A DNA stretch of 64,000 nt from Acetatifactor sp. (GCA_016290775.1 JAEEVF010000003.1:124001-188000), one strand, 5' to 3'; counted from the first letter of the stretch, positions 32,101 through 41,253 are shown. Program-made: numbers and translations. Notes: generated by a model not told the origin, from the sequence alone.

Positions 32101-34190
32101 TCTTCGCCACAAATACCATTTTGGGCGCCAACTTTTCCGCCGCGAATGGAAATGGAACCATTTTCAACGAAAATTCTGTCCATAGCCAAAACCTGTCCGC
32201 CATTGATGGTAAATTTGCTCGCGTAACCGCCAATGCCAAATCCATGATCCCCGGCTTCGACAGTAAGCTTTCCACCATTGACGGTAACTTTGCTCGCAAC
32301 GCCGCCAATGCCCGATCCTTCCTCTCCGCTCGTTGCCACAACCGATCCGCCGTTGATGATGACTTTTGTCAAATATCCTCCTATTCCGTCGGAGTATAGA
32401 CCGCCTGTGGCATTGATCCGTCCGCCATTTATGATAATGGTTCCAGCGTCATTACTGAAACCATCACCTATTCCCGCGCAATAATCATCTCCCGTCGCGA
32501 TCAGCTTTCCGCTGCCTTCTGCCTGCGCCCAAATGATAAGAGTAGAATACTTATCAACGGTAATGCCTTTTGGGGCTTTAAGCGTAGCACCGTCGCACAG
32601 GATCAGGTTCACTTCGCCATACGAATAAATCCGATCATTGATCGTCGTATCTTCCGTAAGGACAAGCCATTCGTCCTCCCAATCTGACAAATCGCTGTCG
32701 AGGACCTGATAATTAGAAACCGTATGCGAATTGCCCTGCGCATCCACGTAATCAGTGCTCCTGCCAAACCCAGCGATCACAGTGACGGGATAGCCAGGCA
32801 TCTTAAAAGTGTAGGTACTCTCATCCTTTTTTGTCAATTCAACTGGCTCATCGCTATCCTTAACGGGGTCATAATACAAGCACTGAAGGGTTACCAAGTC
32901 ATAAGACTTTTCGGGAGAAACCATCACCGTGACCTCCTGTCCCTTTGCGGCACGCTCATCGTCGCATTCCAGGCTCCCGCCATCCGAAGAGTCCAAACAA
33001 ACCTCGTATGTCCGAGGCACAATTATAACCCCGTCTATATTTTCGCTTGTCGCCAATTCTCCGTATTCGTCTTCAAGCGAAAACTCTTTCGTAAGGATAA
33101 CCGTTCCACCATAGCTTGATTCAATATAATCATCAAGGTTTGTCCAGCCAAGCGTGATCGTTGCGTCAGCGCCGCCATCGCCGGCGCCGATCCCCGGGGC
33201 TTCAACGTCATAATACCATATGTCCTGACGATCATCTCCTTCAGCATAGATCTGGCCGCCAGTAATGGTGATGACGCCGCCGGCGCCGCCGCTGCCGCTG
33301 CCGATGCCTGCGGAATGATCCCCGCCGCAAGCATAGATATCTCCGCCGGTGATGACGATCTCCGCACCAGTATTGTCCTTGCTTCCAATTCCGGGATATC
33401 CGATCCCACCGTAAGCAAGGAGTATGCCGCCGTTGATCTGAATGACTCCGGCCTTTCCAGAGGCTCCTGCTCCGATTCCTGCCGCGCCGCTGTTTGCTGC
33501 GGAATCACCCCTCGCACTCGCCACAACATATCCGCCGTTCATGATGAACGTTCCTGCGTCTCCATTCTCTCCGCCTCCGATTGCGGCACCGCCTCGGGTC
33601 TTTTGTTCAGCCACAACCGCTCCGCCATTGATGGTCACGTTACCGCCGTTTCCATAATAGGCGCCGCCGATCCCGGCCGCAATGCCTTTTGACTTTGCTA
33701 TGATCCCGCCGCTGTTGACAATGATCGTTCCGCAGTTAGGATCTTTATTATTTCCATAACCGCCGCCAATTCCGGGTTCATTAAATCCACCGAAGGCGTC
33801 CAGCTCTCCGCTTTCTTTTGTCTGCCCCCAGATTGTCAGGCTTGCACCCACGGGGACGTACACGCCCTTATTTGCAGTCACCGTCTTACCATCACCAAGA
33901 ATGAGATTCACGTCACCGCTTACGTTAACGTAGTCTTCTATGGTCATTTTTTCGTTCACAAAATACCAACCCGTCTCCCACTCCGTGACCACGTTCTGCG
34001 ACGTGATCTCTACGTAATCCGTCACGGTATGCGTTTTCCCTTCGGCGTCAACGTATTCCACCGGTTCCAATTCGCCGTCGGCCCACGCCTTCTGCGCAGT
34101 CGGTCCAAACATGACAAACATGACCACCATTGCCATGAATGCCAGCACCAATCCTGCAATCCTGCTTTCCTTCCTTGTCTTTTCCATCAT
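29124..34190 (-). CDS. Giant secreted beta-helix surface protein B (1,688 residues)
   Basis: A very large exported protein. Residues 1-38 form a signal peptide ending AWADG. Up to about residue 1190 it consists of three blocks, each starting with a conserved lead (YVDA..G..H.VS, then ILCDGA.L, then LTIWGQ) and followed by 20-residue rungs of the type GAGIGSG..G.ITINGG.V.A, which predict a right-handed parallel beta-helix. Residues 1190-1540 hold InlB/Listeria-Bacteroides-like repeats (YSFLGW, FTFEKW, YAFSCW). The last 140 residues are a separate conserved module (ITIGMPSAVTTTDAH to the C-terminus). No sortase motif or transmembrane tail is seen. The protein is paralogous to the upstream gene and may bind glycans or host or plant surfaces. 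Confidence 0.85.
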   Translation of the reverse strand: MMEKTRKESRIAGLVLAFMAMVVMFVMFGPTAQKAWADGELEPVEYVDAEGKTHTVTDYVEITSQNVVTEWETGWYFVNEKMTIEDYVNVSGDVNLILGDGKTVTANKGVYVPVGASLTIWGQTKESGELDAFGGFNEPGIGGGYGNNKDPNCGTIIVNSGGIIAKSKGIAAGIGGAYYGNGGNVTINGGAVVAEQKTRGGAAIGGGENGDAGTFIMNGGYVVASARGDSAANSGAAGIGAGASGKAGVIQINGGILLAYGGIGYPGIGSKDNTGAEIVITGGDIYACGGDHSAGIGSGSGGAGGVITITGGQIYAEGDDRQDIWYYDVEAPGIGAGDGGADATITLGWTNLDDYIESSYGGTVILTKEFSLEDEYGELATSENIDGVIIVPRTYEVCLDSSDGGSLECDDERAAKGQEVTVMVSPEKSYDLVTLQCLYYDPVKDSDEPVELTKKDESTYTFKMPGYPVTVIAGFGRSTDYVDAQGNSHTVSNYQVLDSDLSDWEDEWLVLTEDTTINDRIYSYGEVNLILCDGATLKAPKGITVDKYSTLIIWAQAEGSGKLIATGDDYCAGIGDGFSNDAGTIIINGGRINATGGLYSDGIGGYLTKVIINGGSVVATSGEEGSGIGGVASKVTVNGGKLTVEAGDHGFGIGGYASKFTINGGQVLAMDRIFVENGSISIRGGKVGAQNGICGEESTITIDGGSVQAASPQNGTAIGGKDCKVAINGGSIFAFPSYPATDYAIGCEDCEVTLGWTLDTDYITCGGRLGGDVRFAKDRKFVDDQGKDITAEAFVERCLGGRNVRIQAPSGEYYGIELVSGEGSLQADCAVALAGQTVTVTERHSYPYVLDGVLATTESGASVGLANTGAHIYEFTMPAEKVILQANYHVTNESVHYVDANGEKHVVSDPILLNSSNVEEYLQDGKLQSGWYAICGDITVDGAIIIKSNVNLLLCDGAKLEVNEGIEVDEGAVLTIWGQEEGSGVLIAEGKPEAAGIGGADDYQPAHFGEIVINGGTIQAKGGFNAAGIGSGLDGERGSITINGGTILAEGRVCGAGIGGGLYGTADSVTINGGTVTAIGGNRGAGIGTGIFGHGGYINIHGGTVTAKGRGGSAGIGSGYDASCADINVLGGQVTAVGEGYYDEDADEEIQGPGIGSGVEGKRGHIYLGYTNADDFIEATYDGNETNFSLIGQFELAETGEKISGISDANGKRIVPAKYKILAYSRASGESTASVADVMVAPSAKVFPGESVKVTAPDKSALGYSFLGWHEVTELTAEGNEVISYDDEVLCDKLSYTFTASDEDMAVVAVYEARGNAQVTVSAVNGAKYFVNNGPTAQGGSTENVQLGTTLLLTAGDADKVLCWMNESNKVLGTKASLRLVVTGDTAVTLVYRPEATNSAFVQFENDFGQVLGYKSYSQGDVKVDYPGMPSKFGFTFEKWVFKGTNEEASQEAILARVANGGVITVVPKYVQDDRKYVVTVRYQDAEGAEIRTEDEFPEILVGTGYTVTAPAVDGYAFSCWKDSNGTILGYNESYYFLVASDNSLTAVYAADGSAQQTQAQPVITIGMPSAVTTTDAHKVSCTVTRSIPDGYELQEHGILYAKGVEGLNETTFVYGTAGVSKYMSDKTSTSGVVKLNVKVSGDTISSGDNMNISFRGYMILKDNATGNVATYYTDIASGSYAALNTQN
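30073..30245. repeat. 173-bp stretch identical to 35237-35409
   Basis: The segment coding for the NESNKVLG to VNGAKYFVNN part of the two giant proteins is base-for-base identical between genes B and A, while flanking DNA differs. This indicates recent gene conversion or strong selection on this module. Confidence 0.88.
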
Positions 34191-34238
34191 TTCGTTTACC
34201 CCCCGCCTTTCATTCGTGCCAGTTAAACTTTTGTTATC

Positions 34239-34268
34239 ATTCTATCTATTAATAGCACTTTTCGGCAA
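34239..34268 (-). promoter_or_regulatory. Promoter of giant surface protein B
   Basis: Minus-strand TTGCCG (34263-34268) and TAGAAT (34239-34244) are 18 bp apart. The preceding GTGAGTAAAGTTG is shared with the promoter of protein A. Confidence 0.65.
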
Positions 34269-34287
34269 CTTTACTCACCAAAATCCC

Positions 34288-37200
34288 TTAGTTATGCGTG
34301 TTCAGTGCCGCATAGTTGCCGCTCACGATGTCGGTGTAGTAAGTCACAATGTTTCCGGTCGCGCCGTCCTTGAGGATCATGTAGCCGCGGAACGAAACGT
34401 TCATGTTGTCGCCGCTGCTGATCGTCTCGCCGCTCACCTTCACGTTGAGTTTCACCACGCCGCTTGTTGAGGTCTTGTCGGACTGGTACTTCGAAACGCC
34501 CGCCGTGCCGTAAACAAATGTGGTCTCGTCAAGTCCCGCCACGCCCTTTGCGTAAAGGATGCCGTGCTCCTGAAGCTCGTACCCGTCGGGAATGCTTCTC
34601 GTCACCGTGCAGGAAACCTTGTGTGCGTCCGTCGTCGTCACCGCGCTGGGCATGCCGATGGTGATCACGGGCTGCGCCTGCGTCTGCTGTGCGCTTCCGT
34701 CCGCCGCGTAAACCGCCGTCAGCGAATTGTCAGAAGCAACGAGGAAATAGTAGTTTTCATTGTATCCAAGAACTGTTCCGTTCGAGTCCTTCCAGCAAGA
34801 GAACATGTACCCGCTTACCGTGGGCGCCGTCACCGTATAGCCCGTGCCCACGAGAATGTCGGGATACTGCACGTCCGCGCTTACTTCAGCGCCGTCAGCG
34901 TCCTGATAACGAACCGTCACGCTGTACTTTCTCTCATCCTGTACATACTTCGGAACCACCGTGATCACGCCGCCGTTTGCAACCTTCGAGAGAATCTGCT
35001 CCTGCGTTGCCTCCTCGGTCGTTCCCTTGAACACCCACTTCTCAAACGTAAAGCCGAACTTTGAAGGCTGGATCGGGAAGTCAATCTTCACGTCACTTGC
35101 GGAATAACTCTTGTATCCAAGCACCTGACCGAAGTCATTCTCAAACTGCACGAAAGCGCCGTTTGCCTCTTCAGGCTTATAAACCAGCGTCACCTTCGTG
35201 TCCCCGGTCACTACAAGGCGAAGGCTATCCTTGGTCCCGAGCACCTTGTTGCTCTCGTTCATCCAACAAAGCACTTTGTCTGCGTCCCCCGCCGTCAAAA
35301 GCAGCGTCGTTCCGAGCTGCACGTTTTCCGTGGAGCCGCCCTGCGCCGTCGGCCCGTTGTTGACAAAGTACTTCGCCCCGTTCACGGCGCTAACCGTAAC
35401 CTGCGCGTTACCTCGGGCCTCGTAGACCGCAACGACCGCCTCGTCCTTGTCACTCATCGTGAACGTGTAACTCAGCTTTTCGCAAAGCATCGCCTCGTCA
35501 TAGCTAGCCACTTCGTTTCCTTCGGAAGTCAGTCCTGTCACTGCATGCCAACCAAGGAAGGCATATCCCTGCGCACTCTTGTCAGGTGCCGTCACCGTAA
35601 CGCTCTCGCCGAATGCAACCTTACCGGAAGGCGCAACGCTTACGTCCGCGATCGACGCCGTCACGTCTCCGCTCGCCCTGGAATATGCAGTGACGGTATA
35701 TTTCGGCGGAACGAGCTTTATAACCTCTCCGCGAGGCACGTCCGTCGTCACCGTCTCACCCGTGGCTTCGATCGTGAACGGACTTTTGAGCGTGATATCA
35801 TTTTTCAGACTGCCAAAGGAAGATTCAATAAAATCATCTGCATCGGTCCAAGAAAGAAGGATTGTGGCAGAACCTTTATTGCCATCTGGTTCGCATCCAA
35901 TTCCGGGTGCAGAGCGGTCTATATTCGATCCGTTATACACTTTTCCGCCTACGGCAGTCACTTGCCCACCTGTGATTTTGACGCTTACGTTTCCACCTTC
36001 TGCTCCAGCTCCAATCCCGGGTGCTTGATTTCCGCCTTTGGCCAAGATCATTCCGCCATGGATGAAAATGTTTGCTTCAACTCCACATTCATATCCCGTG
36101 CCGATTCCGGGCGCTCTAGAACCGGCCGTGGCCGTGATCGTTCCGCCTTCGATCGAAATGTTGTCAACAGATCCTTTTTCACCCCCTCCGATTCCTGCCG
36201 CATAATCATCGCCTTCGGCCAGGATCGTTCCGCCATAGATCGAAATGCTTTTGACAGAAGTACCTGAGGTGCCGCCAATTCCTGCCGAATAATATCCGCC
36301 TCTGGCCGTGATCGTTCCACCGTTGATGATGATATAACCAGCGTCTTCAGAAGCGCTGCCGCCAATCCCGGCGTTATCCAATCCTTCAGCGATCAGAACA
36401 CCGCTTCCCTCTTTCTGTCCCCAGATCACAAGATTGGCATCCTTCGGCACGACGATTCCTTCCTCCGCCGTCAGCGTTGCGCCGTCGCAAAGAAGAAGAT
36501 TCACTCTACCTGCGATGCGAATGGGATCTTCCCAGGCAATGTCTCCGCAAACAGCATACCATCCGTTACTAAGTTCCCCATTCTTCAGGTGCGTCTCAAT
36601 GCTTGACGGAGACAAAACGCGCACCTGATCAAGATCAAGATCAAGAAGGCATTCATTTCCAAACGTGTTCATATAGTACAGGCGATCATCGCCTTCATGA
36701 TAGCTTGCCTCAATGGTCACATCCCCGTCGGGCATCGTAAAAGTATATGTGTTCGCACCCGTCTTTACTAAGTCAACGGGATATCCGTACATATTTGCCG
36801 AAATGCCGTCCAAAACATATGGGAAGGAGTGCCGTTCCGTCACCGTCACGGTTTGTCCTACCCTGGGCATAACGGGATCCGTCTCAAGCGATCCCTCTCC
36901 GCTCTCAAGATAGATGAAATGATAAACTCCAACGGGAGGAAAGAGTATCACTTCTTCTTCGGTCTGGCTTCTCTCGACAAATTCTTCTGCGGTGATGAGT
37001 TCAAGATTTGGATCCCTAAACACCTTATCCTTTGCAAAAGAAACATTCCCCTTGCAAGGTCCCTCGCAACATATGATATCCCCTCCAAGCGTCCAGCCAA
37101 GGATCACCTCGCAATTATCTTGTCCAATTGCGCAGGCACCTGATTCTGCTGTTGCATAGACTTGGCCGCCGTTGATGATCACCTTACCATCCCTATTGCC

Positions 37201-39240
37201 AAGTGCAGAAGTCATCGATGTGCTGCTTTCGGTTTGCAGGCAACCGCCGTTAACGGTGATCGTTGTTTCATCACCGGAAAAACCGTCTTTAACGTAAACT
37301 TCTCCATCATCAATGGTGATCTTGCCCTTGTGAGCGAAAAAGCCGCCGTTCGCCCAAACTTTTCCCCCGCGGATGGTAAACGTTCCGTACCAATTACAGA
37401 TCGGTGCGTATGTTACAACCTTTCCGCCATTGATGGTGGTTTTGCAAAGATATCCGCCAATTGCCCTGTCGCTTTCTCCGCCACAAACTTCAACTTCTCC
37501 CTTATTGATGACGACTCTGGCATGCTCGCCTCCAATACCGGCGCCGAAATCAGCGCCAACTGCAAAAACATATCCATTGTTGATGGTGACTTGGGCGTTT
37601 TTGCCTCCAATGCCTACCTTAAAGTTGTTGGCATTTGAATATACATGTCCACCATTGATGGTAATCTGAGCGTTTTCCCCGCCAATTCCATCGTATTGCT
37701 TGCTGGCAAAAGCAGTGACTTCACCGCCATTAATGATAACGTTACCGCCGATTCCCGGGCACTCATCCGTTGCAAGTGCATTCAGAGATCCCCAGCCTTC
37801 TTTCTGTTGCCAGATGGTAAGGCTGGCATCCTCATCAATGATAATGCCATAAGTGGCATTCAAACTTGTATTGTCGCAAAGGATCAAATTCACGTTTCCG
37901 TGCACATGAATCGCTTCACCCGCATAGACCAAATTAGAATTTGTTACGGCATACCATTCTTCCTCCCACTCGGTCTGTTCATAAGAGGAAAGATCGCAGC
38001 AGCTCGCCGTCATTGGATTACCCTTTGCATCCACGTAATCCACGCTCTTGCCAAACCTTGCTACCACGGTAACGCTATCGTCCGGCATCACAAACATATA
38101 GGTATTTACCCCCTGATATGTCACCTCACAGGTCTCATCGCTGCCATTACAATTCACTCGGACACTCGTCACGACATAATCAGTAGCAGGAGAAACCGTC
38201 AATGTGACCGCCTGTCCATTGTTGGCTTGCATAACATTACTTGTCAGACTTCCGTTATTCCCGCAATCCAAATTCACGTCATTTGTCAGCAAGGGCACGA
38301 TTTTCTTCCCGTTTAAATTTTCGAGGGTCGCCAGTTCTCCCGTATCAGAAAGCTGGAACTTCTTGCCTTCCGCAAAGCTTAGCGTTCCGCTATAGGTGGA
38401 TTCAATGAAATTCTCTGTGTTTGTCCAACCAAGCGTGATCTCCGAGCCACTGATCCCAGGGTATCCGTTCCCGCCATAGGCCGTAACCTCACCGCCATTG
38501 ATCTGAACAATTCCCTCATCTCCACCGATTCCCTCAGCGCCGCTCGAATCCATTCCTTCACCACGAGCATCCGCCAAAATGACGCCACCGTTAATGATGA
38601 TCGTTCCGGCAGTGCCACCATATCCGGCACCGATTGCAGCTCCCTCTCCTTCCACGCATGCTACTTGAACCTTACCACCATTGATGGTAATACTGCCGCC
38701 CTTCCCACCTTCACAGCTGCCAATTCCAGCTCCATAGCCTTGGGATTCTACATTAATGTTACCGCCATTGATAATGATCGTTCCACAGTCATGGGCATTG
38801 TCATCACAGAAGTTGCCACCAATCGCGGCACTGCGCGGAATTCCGAGAACATTCATAACGCCGGTTCCTTCTTTTTGTGCCCAGATTGTGAGGCTCGCAC
38901 CTTCGGGAACATACACACCCTGCAAAAAAACCAAATATTGCCCATCACAAAGGATGAGATTGACGTTTCCGCTAATATTGAGGCCATTTGTAAAGTATTC
39001 ATCTCCGTCTATATAATACCAACCCGTATCCAATTCCTGTGGCAGATTCTCATCGATCCTAACGTAATCCCTCACGGCAAGCGTGTTTCCCGCGGCGTCA
39101 ACGTATTTCACCGGTTCCAATACGCCGTCGGCCCACGCCTTCTGCATCGCCGGTCCAAACATGACAAACATGACTACCATTGCCACGAATACCAGCGCCA
39201 ATCTTGCAATCTTACTTTCCCTTCCTGTCTTTCCTCTCAT
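34288..39240 (-). CDS. Giant secreted beta-helix surface protein A (1,650 residues)
   Basis: A paralogue of protein B with the same plan. The signal peptide (residues 1-38) ends AWADG; three blocks of short Gly-rich beta-helix rungs follow (GAGIGGE, ITINGG, GIGSC), each started by a VDA..N and LILCDG lead; then InlB-like repeats with the FLGW, FEKW and SCWKD signatures; then the shared C-terminal module ending AALNTHN. The beta-helix rungs are well diverged between the two, while the last 400 residues are nearly identical, suggesting a conserved attachment or export part and variable binding parts. No LPxTG or membrane tail. It has its own promoter and lies 97 bp upstream of gene B in the same direction. 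Confidence 0.85.
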   Translation of the reverse strand: MRGKTGRESKIARLALVFVAMVVMFVMFGPAMQKAWADGVLEPVKYVDAAGNTLAVRDYVRIDENLPQELDTGWYYIDGDEYFTNGLNISGNVNLILCDGQYLVFLQGVYVPEGASLTIWAQKEGTGVMNVLGIPRSAAIGGNFCDDNAHDCGTIIINGGNINVESQGYGAGIGSCEGGKGGSITINGGKVQVACVEGEGAAIGAGYGGTAGTIIINGGVILADARGEGMDSSGAEGIGGDEGIVQINGGEVTAYGGNGYPGISGSEITLGWTNTENFIESTYSGTLSFAEGKKFQLSDTGELATLENLNGKKIVPLLTNDVNLDCGNNGSLTSNVMQANNGQAVTLTVSPATDYVVTSVRVNCNGSDETCEVTYQGVNTYMFVMPDDSVTVVARFGKSVDYVDAKGNPMTASCCDLSSYEQTEWEEEWYAVTNSNLVYAGEAIHVHGNVNLILCDNTSLNATYGIIIDEDASLTIWQQKEGWGSLNALATDECPGIGGNVIINGGEVTAFASKQYDGIGGENAQITINGGHVYSNANNFKVGIGGKNAQVTINNGYVFAVGADFGAGIGGEHARVVINKGEVEVCGGESDRAIGGYLCKTTINGGKVVTYAPICNWYGTFTIRGGKVWANGGFFAHKGKITIDDGEVYVKDGFSGDETTITVNGGCLQTESSTSMTSALGNRDGKVIINGGQVYATAESGACAIGQDNCEVILGWTLGGDIICCEGPCKGNVSFAKDKVFRDPNLELITAEEFVERSQTEEEVILFPPVGVYHFIYLESGEGSLETDPVMPRVGQTVTVTERHSFPYVLDGISANMYGYPVDLVKTGANTYTFTMPDGDVTIEASYHEGDDRLYYMNTFGNECLLDLDLDQVRVLSPSSIETHLKNGELSNGWYAVCGDIAWEDPIRIAGRVNLLLCDGATLTAEEGIVVPKDANLVIWGQKEGSGVLIAEGLDNAGIGGSASEDAGYIIINGGTITARGGYYSAGIGGTSGTSVKSISIYGGTILAEGDDYAAGIGGGEKGSVDNISIEGGTITATAGSRAPGIGTGYECGVEANIFIHGGMILAKGGNQAPGIGAGAEGGNVSVKITGGQVTAVGGKVYNGSNIDRSAPGIGCEPDGNKGSATILLSWTDADDFIESSFGSLKNDITLKSPFTIEATGETVTTDVPRGEVIKLVPPKYTVTAYSRASGDVTASIADVSVAPSGKVAFGESVTVTAPDKSAQGYAFLGWHAVTGLTSEGNEVASYDEAMLCEKLSYTFTMSDKDEAVVAVYEARGNAQVTVSAVNGAKYFVNNGPTAQGGSTENVQLGTTLLLTAGDADKVLCWMNESNKVLGTKDSLRLVVTGDTKVTLVYKPEEANGAFVQFENDFGQVLGYKSYSASDVKIDFPIQPSKFGFTFEKWVFKGTTEEATQEQILSKVANGGVITVVPKYVQDERKYSVTVRYQDADGAEVSADVQYPDILVGTGYTVTAPTVSGYMFSCWKDSNGTVLGYNENYYFLVASDNSLTAVYAADGSAQQTQAQPVITIGMPSAVTTTDAHKVSCTVTRSIPDGYELQEHGILYAKGVAGLDETTFVYGTAGVSKYQSDKTSTSGVVKLNVKVSGETISSGDNMNVSFRGYMILKDGATGNIVTYYTDIVSGNYAALNTHN
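35237..35409. repeat. 173-bp stretch identical to 30073-30245
   Basis: Counterpart in gene A of the identical segment in gene B, offset by 5,164 bp. The two copies are in the same orientation, so recombination between them would delete the intervening DNA and fuse the two genes. Confidence 0.88.
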
Positions 39241-39286
39241 GTCAATAACCCCCGTCTTTTTTATCTCAGATAGAGCTTTGGCTACT

Positions 39287-39316
39287 ATTCTATTTGTTAA
39301 TTGCAGTTTTCGTCAA
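39287..39316 (-). promoter_or_regulatory. Promoter of giant surface protein A
   Basis: Minus-strand TTGACG (39311-39316) and TAGAAT (39287-39292) are 18 bp apart, again preceded by GTGAGTAAAG as in the promoter of protein B. Confidence 0.7.
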
Positions 39317-39378
39317 CTTTACTCACCAAAATCCGCGAAAAATATTTATTATTTTGAAAAAAATGGAAACTAAAACAA

Positions 39379-39408
39379 CGAAACCCGGGTCATTTGACCC
39401 AGGTTTCG
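39379..39408. terminator. Terminator after pyrD
   Basis: CGAAACCCGGGTC and GACCCAGGTTTCG (one mismatch) pair over a short loop, 16 bp after the pyrD stop on the minus strand, followed by TTGTTTTAG. Confidence 0.85.
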
Positions 39409-39424
39409 TCATTCCAGTTTCCGT

Positions 39425-40420
39425 TTACTTTACTGCGCCGATCAGGTCGGAGAGCTTCTCCATGTGGTACAGGCGCATATATGCTTCAATCCCTTCCAGG
39501 ATCTCGATGGTTGCGTAAGGGTTCACGAAATTCATGGCTCCCACGCTGATGGCGCTGGCACCGGCCAGAAGGAATTCAATCGCATCCTCCGCCGTGGCAA
39601 TGCCGCCCATGCCCAGGATCGGGAGCTTTACCGCCTGCGCAACCTGCCATACCATGCGCACAGCAATGGGCTTGATGGCAGGGCCGCTCATGCCGCCCGT
39701 CTTGTTGGCGATCGCAAACTTGCGTCTGTGAATGTCGATCTTCATGCCCGTGATGGTGTTGATCAGGGACAGAGCGTCCGCGCCGGCCGCCTCTGCCGCC
39801 CTTGCCATCTCCGTGATGTCCGTCACGTTGGGCGAAAGCTTCATCATGATGGGCTGCTTTGCATGCTTTTTCAGTTCGGCGGTGATGTTGTACAGCGCAT
39901 CCGCCTTTTGCCCAAAGGCGATGGCGCCCTCCTTTACATTCGGGCAGGACACGTTGATCTCCAAAAGCGCCACCGCAGGCTCCTCACCAAGCCGCTCTAC
40001 CACGTCCACGTAATCCTGCACGGACTTGCCACACACGTTCACGATGATCTTTGTCTTGTCATATTGCTTGAGGAACGGTATGTCGCGCTCCATAAACACG
40101 TCGATGCCTGGATTTTGCAGGCCGATGGCATTTAACATTCCGCCATATACTTCCGCCACGCGAGGCGTGGGGTTGCCGGGCCAGGGCACGTTCGCAACGC
40201 CCTTGGTCACCACTGCGCCAAGGCGGTTCAAATCAACAAATTCACCATATTCCATGCCCGAGCCAAAGGTTCCGGACGCCGTCATCACGGGGTTTTGGAA
40301 CTCCACGCCCGCAATGGTGGTGCGAAGGTCAGGCTTCCATTCCTGCGATCCCGCCGCGATGCTCCCGCTTTGGCTGCCCCCGTTGCCATTTCCGTTCTGA
40401 TTATTCAAAATCTCTCTCAT
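39425..40420 (-). CDS. pyrD: Dihydroorotate dehydrogenase, class 1B catalytic subunit
   Basis: A 331-residue FMN enzyme that oxidises dihydroorotate to orotate using NAD+ through PyrK. Class 1B features are the FQNPVMTASGTFG start, the catalytic cysteine in INVSCPNVKEG near residue 155, and the FMN-binding GMGGIATAEDA and GASAISVGA segments near residues 270-290. The first 26 residues are an unusual Asn/Gly/Ser-rich extension (NNQNGNGNGGSQSGS) before the family sequence begins. The start codon overlaps the pyrK stop by one base, indicating translational coupling. An internal start after the extension has no good ribosome site. Confidence 0.94.
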   Translation of the reverse strand: MREILNNQNGNGNGGSQSGSIAAGSQEWKPDLRTTIAGVEFQNPVMTASGTFGSGMEYGEFVDLNRLGAVVTKGVANVPWPGNPTPRVAEVYGGMLNAIGLQNPGIDVFMERDIPFLKQYDKTKIIVNVCGKSVQDYVDVVERLGEEPAVALLEINVSCPNVKEGAIAFGQKADALYNITAELKKHAKQPIMMKLSPNVTDITEMARAAEAAGADALSLINTITGMKIDIHRRKFAIANKTGGMSGPAIKPIAVRMVWQVAQAVKLPILGMGGIATAEDAIEFLLAGASAISVGAMNFVNPYATIEILEGIEAYMRLYHMEKLSDLIGAVK

Positions 40421-41253
40421 CAGATCTCCACCTCCCCTGCTTCAAATACGGGTCCGTCCGTGCAGATCCGCGCATTGTTGACATGGGAGTGGTGGTCCAC
40501 TTCCTTAGTCTTTACGACGCACCCGAGACATGCGCCGACGCCGCAGGCCATGTGCTCCTCGAGGGAAATATATGCCGGAATGCCCTGCTCGGCTGCATAT
40601 GCCTTAATGGCGCGTAGCATGGGCATGGGCCCGCAGGCAAAGATCACGTCTGCGGTCAGCGCGTTCTCACGAATGGCATCCATGACGTTGCCCTTCGTGC
40701 CAACGCTGCCATCCTCCGTCGCGATGACCACTTCGCCATATTGTTCTAAGTCAGGGCGCAGAAACGTCTGCGCATCGCGATATCCCATGATACTACAAAC
40801 CTTGGCTGCGCCTTCTTTCGACGCAGCGCTTTCGTCGGTGCCTGCGTCAAGCCCCTTGGCAGCGCCAGGGCCCAGCGCCTTCGCCAGCTCTAGCATCGGC
40901 GGGATCCCAATGCCGCCGCCCATGAGAAATACCTTTTTCCCTTGCGCTTTCTCCAGCGGAAATCCATTTCCAAGAACGCCAAGCAAAGCCACTTCTTCCC
41001 CTGCGTTCCACTTGGAAAACTCAGCCGTTCCCTGGCCGGCAATACGGTAAACGAGCCTTAGTGCCGTCCGATCCCCATTCACCTCGCAGATGCTGATGGG
41101 ACGCGGCAAGAGCGTACTCTTGTCCTTTGGGAACACGCCCACAAACTGCCCCGGTTTTGCATCCCATGCCAGGTCAGTCCTGATCCAAAGATCATAAATG
41201 GCCGGAGCGATCATTTTCTGCGAAATCACGACTCCTATCGTTTTCTTTTTCAT
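40420..41253 (-). CDS. pyrK: Dihydroorotate dehydrogenase electron-transfer subunit
   Basis: A 277-residue iron-sulfur flavoprotein that passes electrons from the PyrD FMN to NAD+. It has the FAD-binding RPISICEVNG segment near residue 51, the NAD-binding GGGIGIPPMLELA near residue 112, and the C-terminal [2Fe-2S] ligands in CGVGACLGC and ARICTDGPVF (four cysteines). A short low-complexity insertion (GAAKGLDAGTDESAASKEGAA) sits between the nucleotide domain strands. An AAAGGAAAC site lies before ATG 41253. It is coupled to pyrD and lies 39 bp downstream of the DUF951 gene. Confidence 0.94.
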   Translation of the reverse strand: MKKKTIGVVISQKMIAPAIYDLWIRTDLAWDAKPGQFVGVFPKDKSTLLPRPISICEVNGDRTALRLVYRIAGQGTAEFSKWNAGEEVALLGVLGNGFPLEKAQGKKVFLMGGGIGIPPMLELAKALGPGAAKGLDAGTDESAASKEGAAKVCSIMGYRDAQTFLRPDLEQYGEVVIATEDGSVGTKGNVMDAIRENALTADVIFACGPMPMLRAIKAYAAEQGIPAYISLEEHMACGVGACLGCVVKTKEVDHHSHVNNARICTDGPVFEAGEVEI

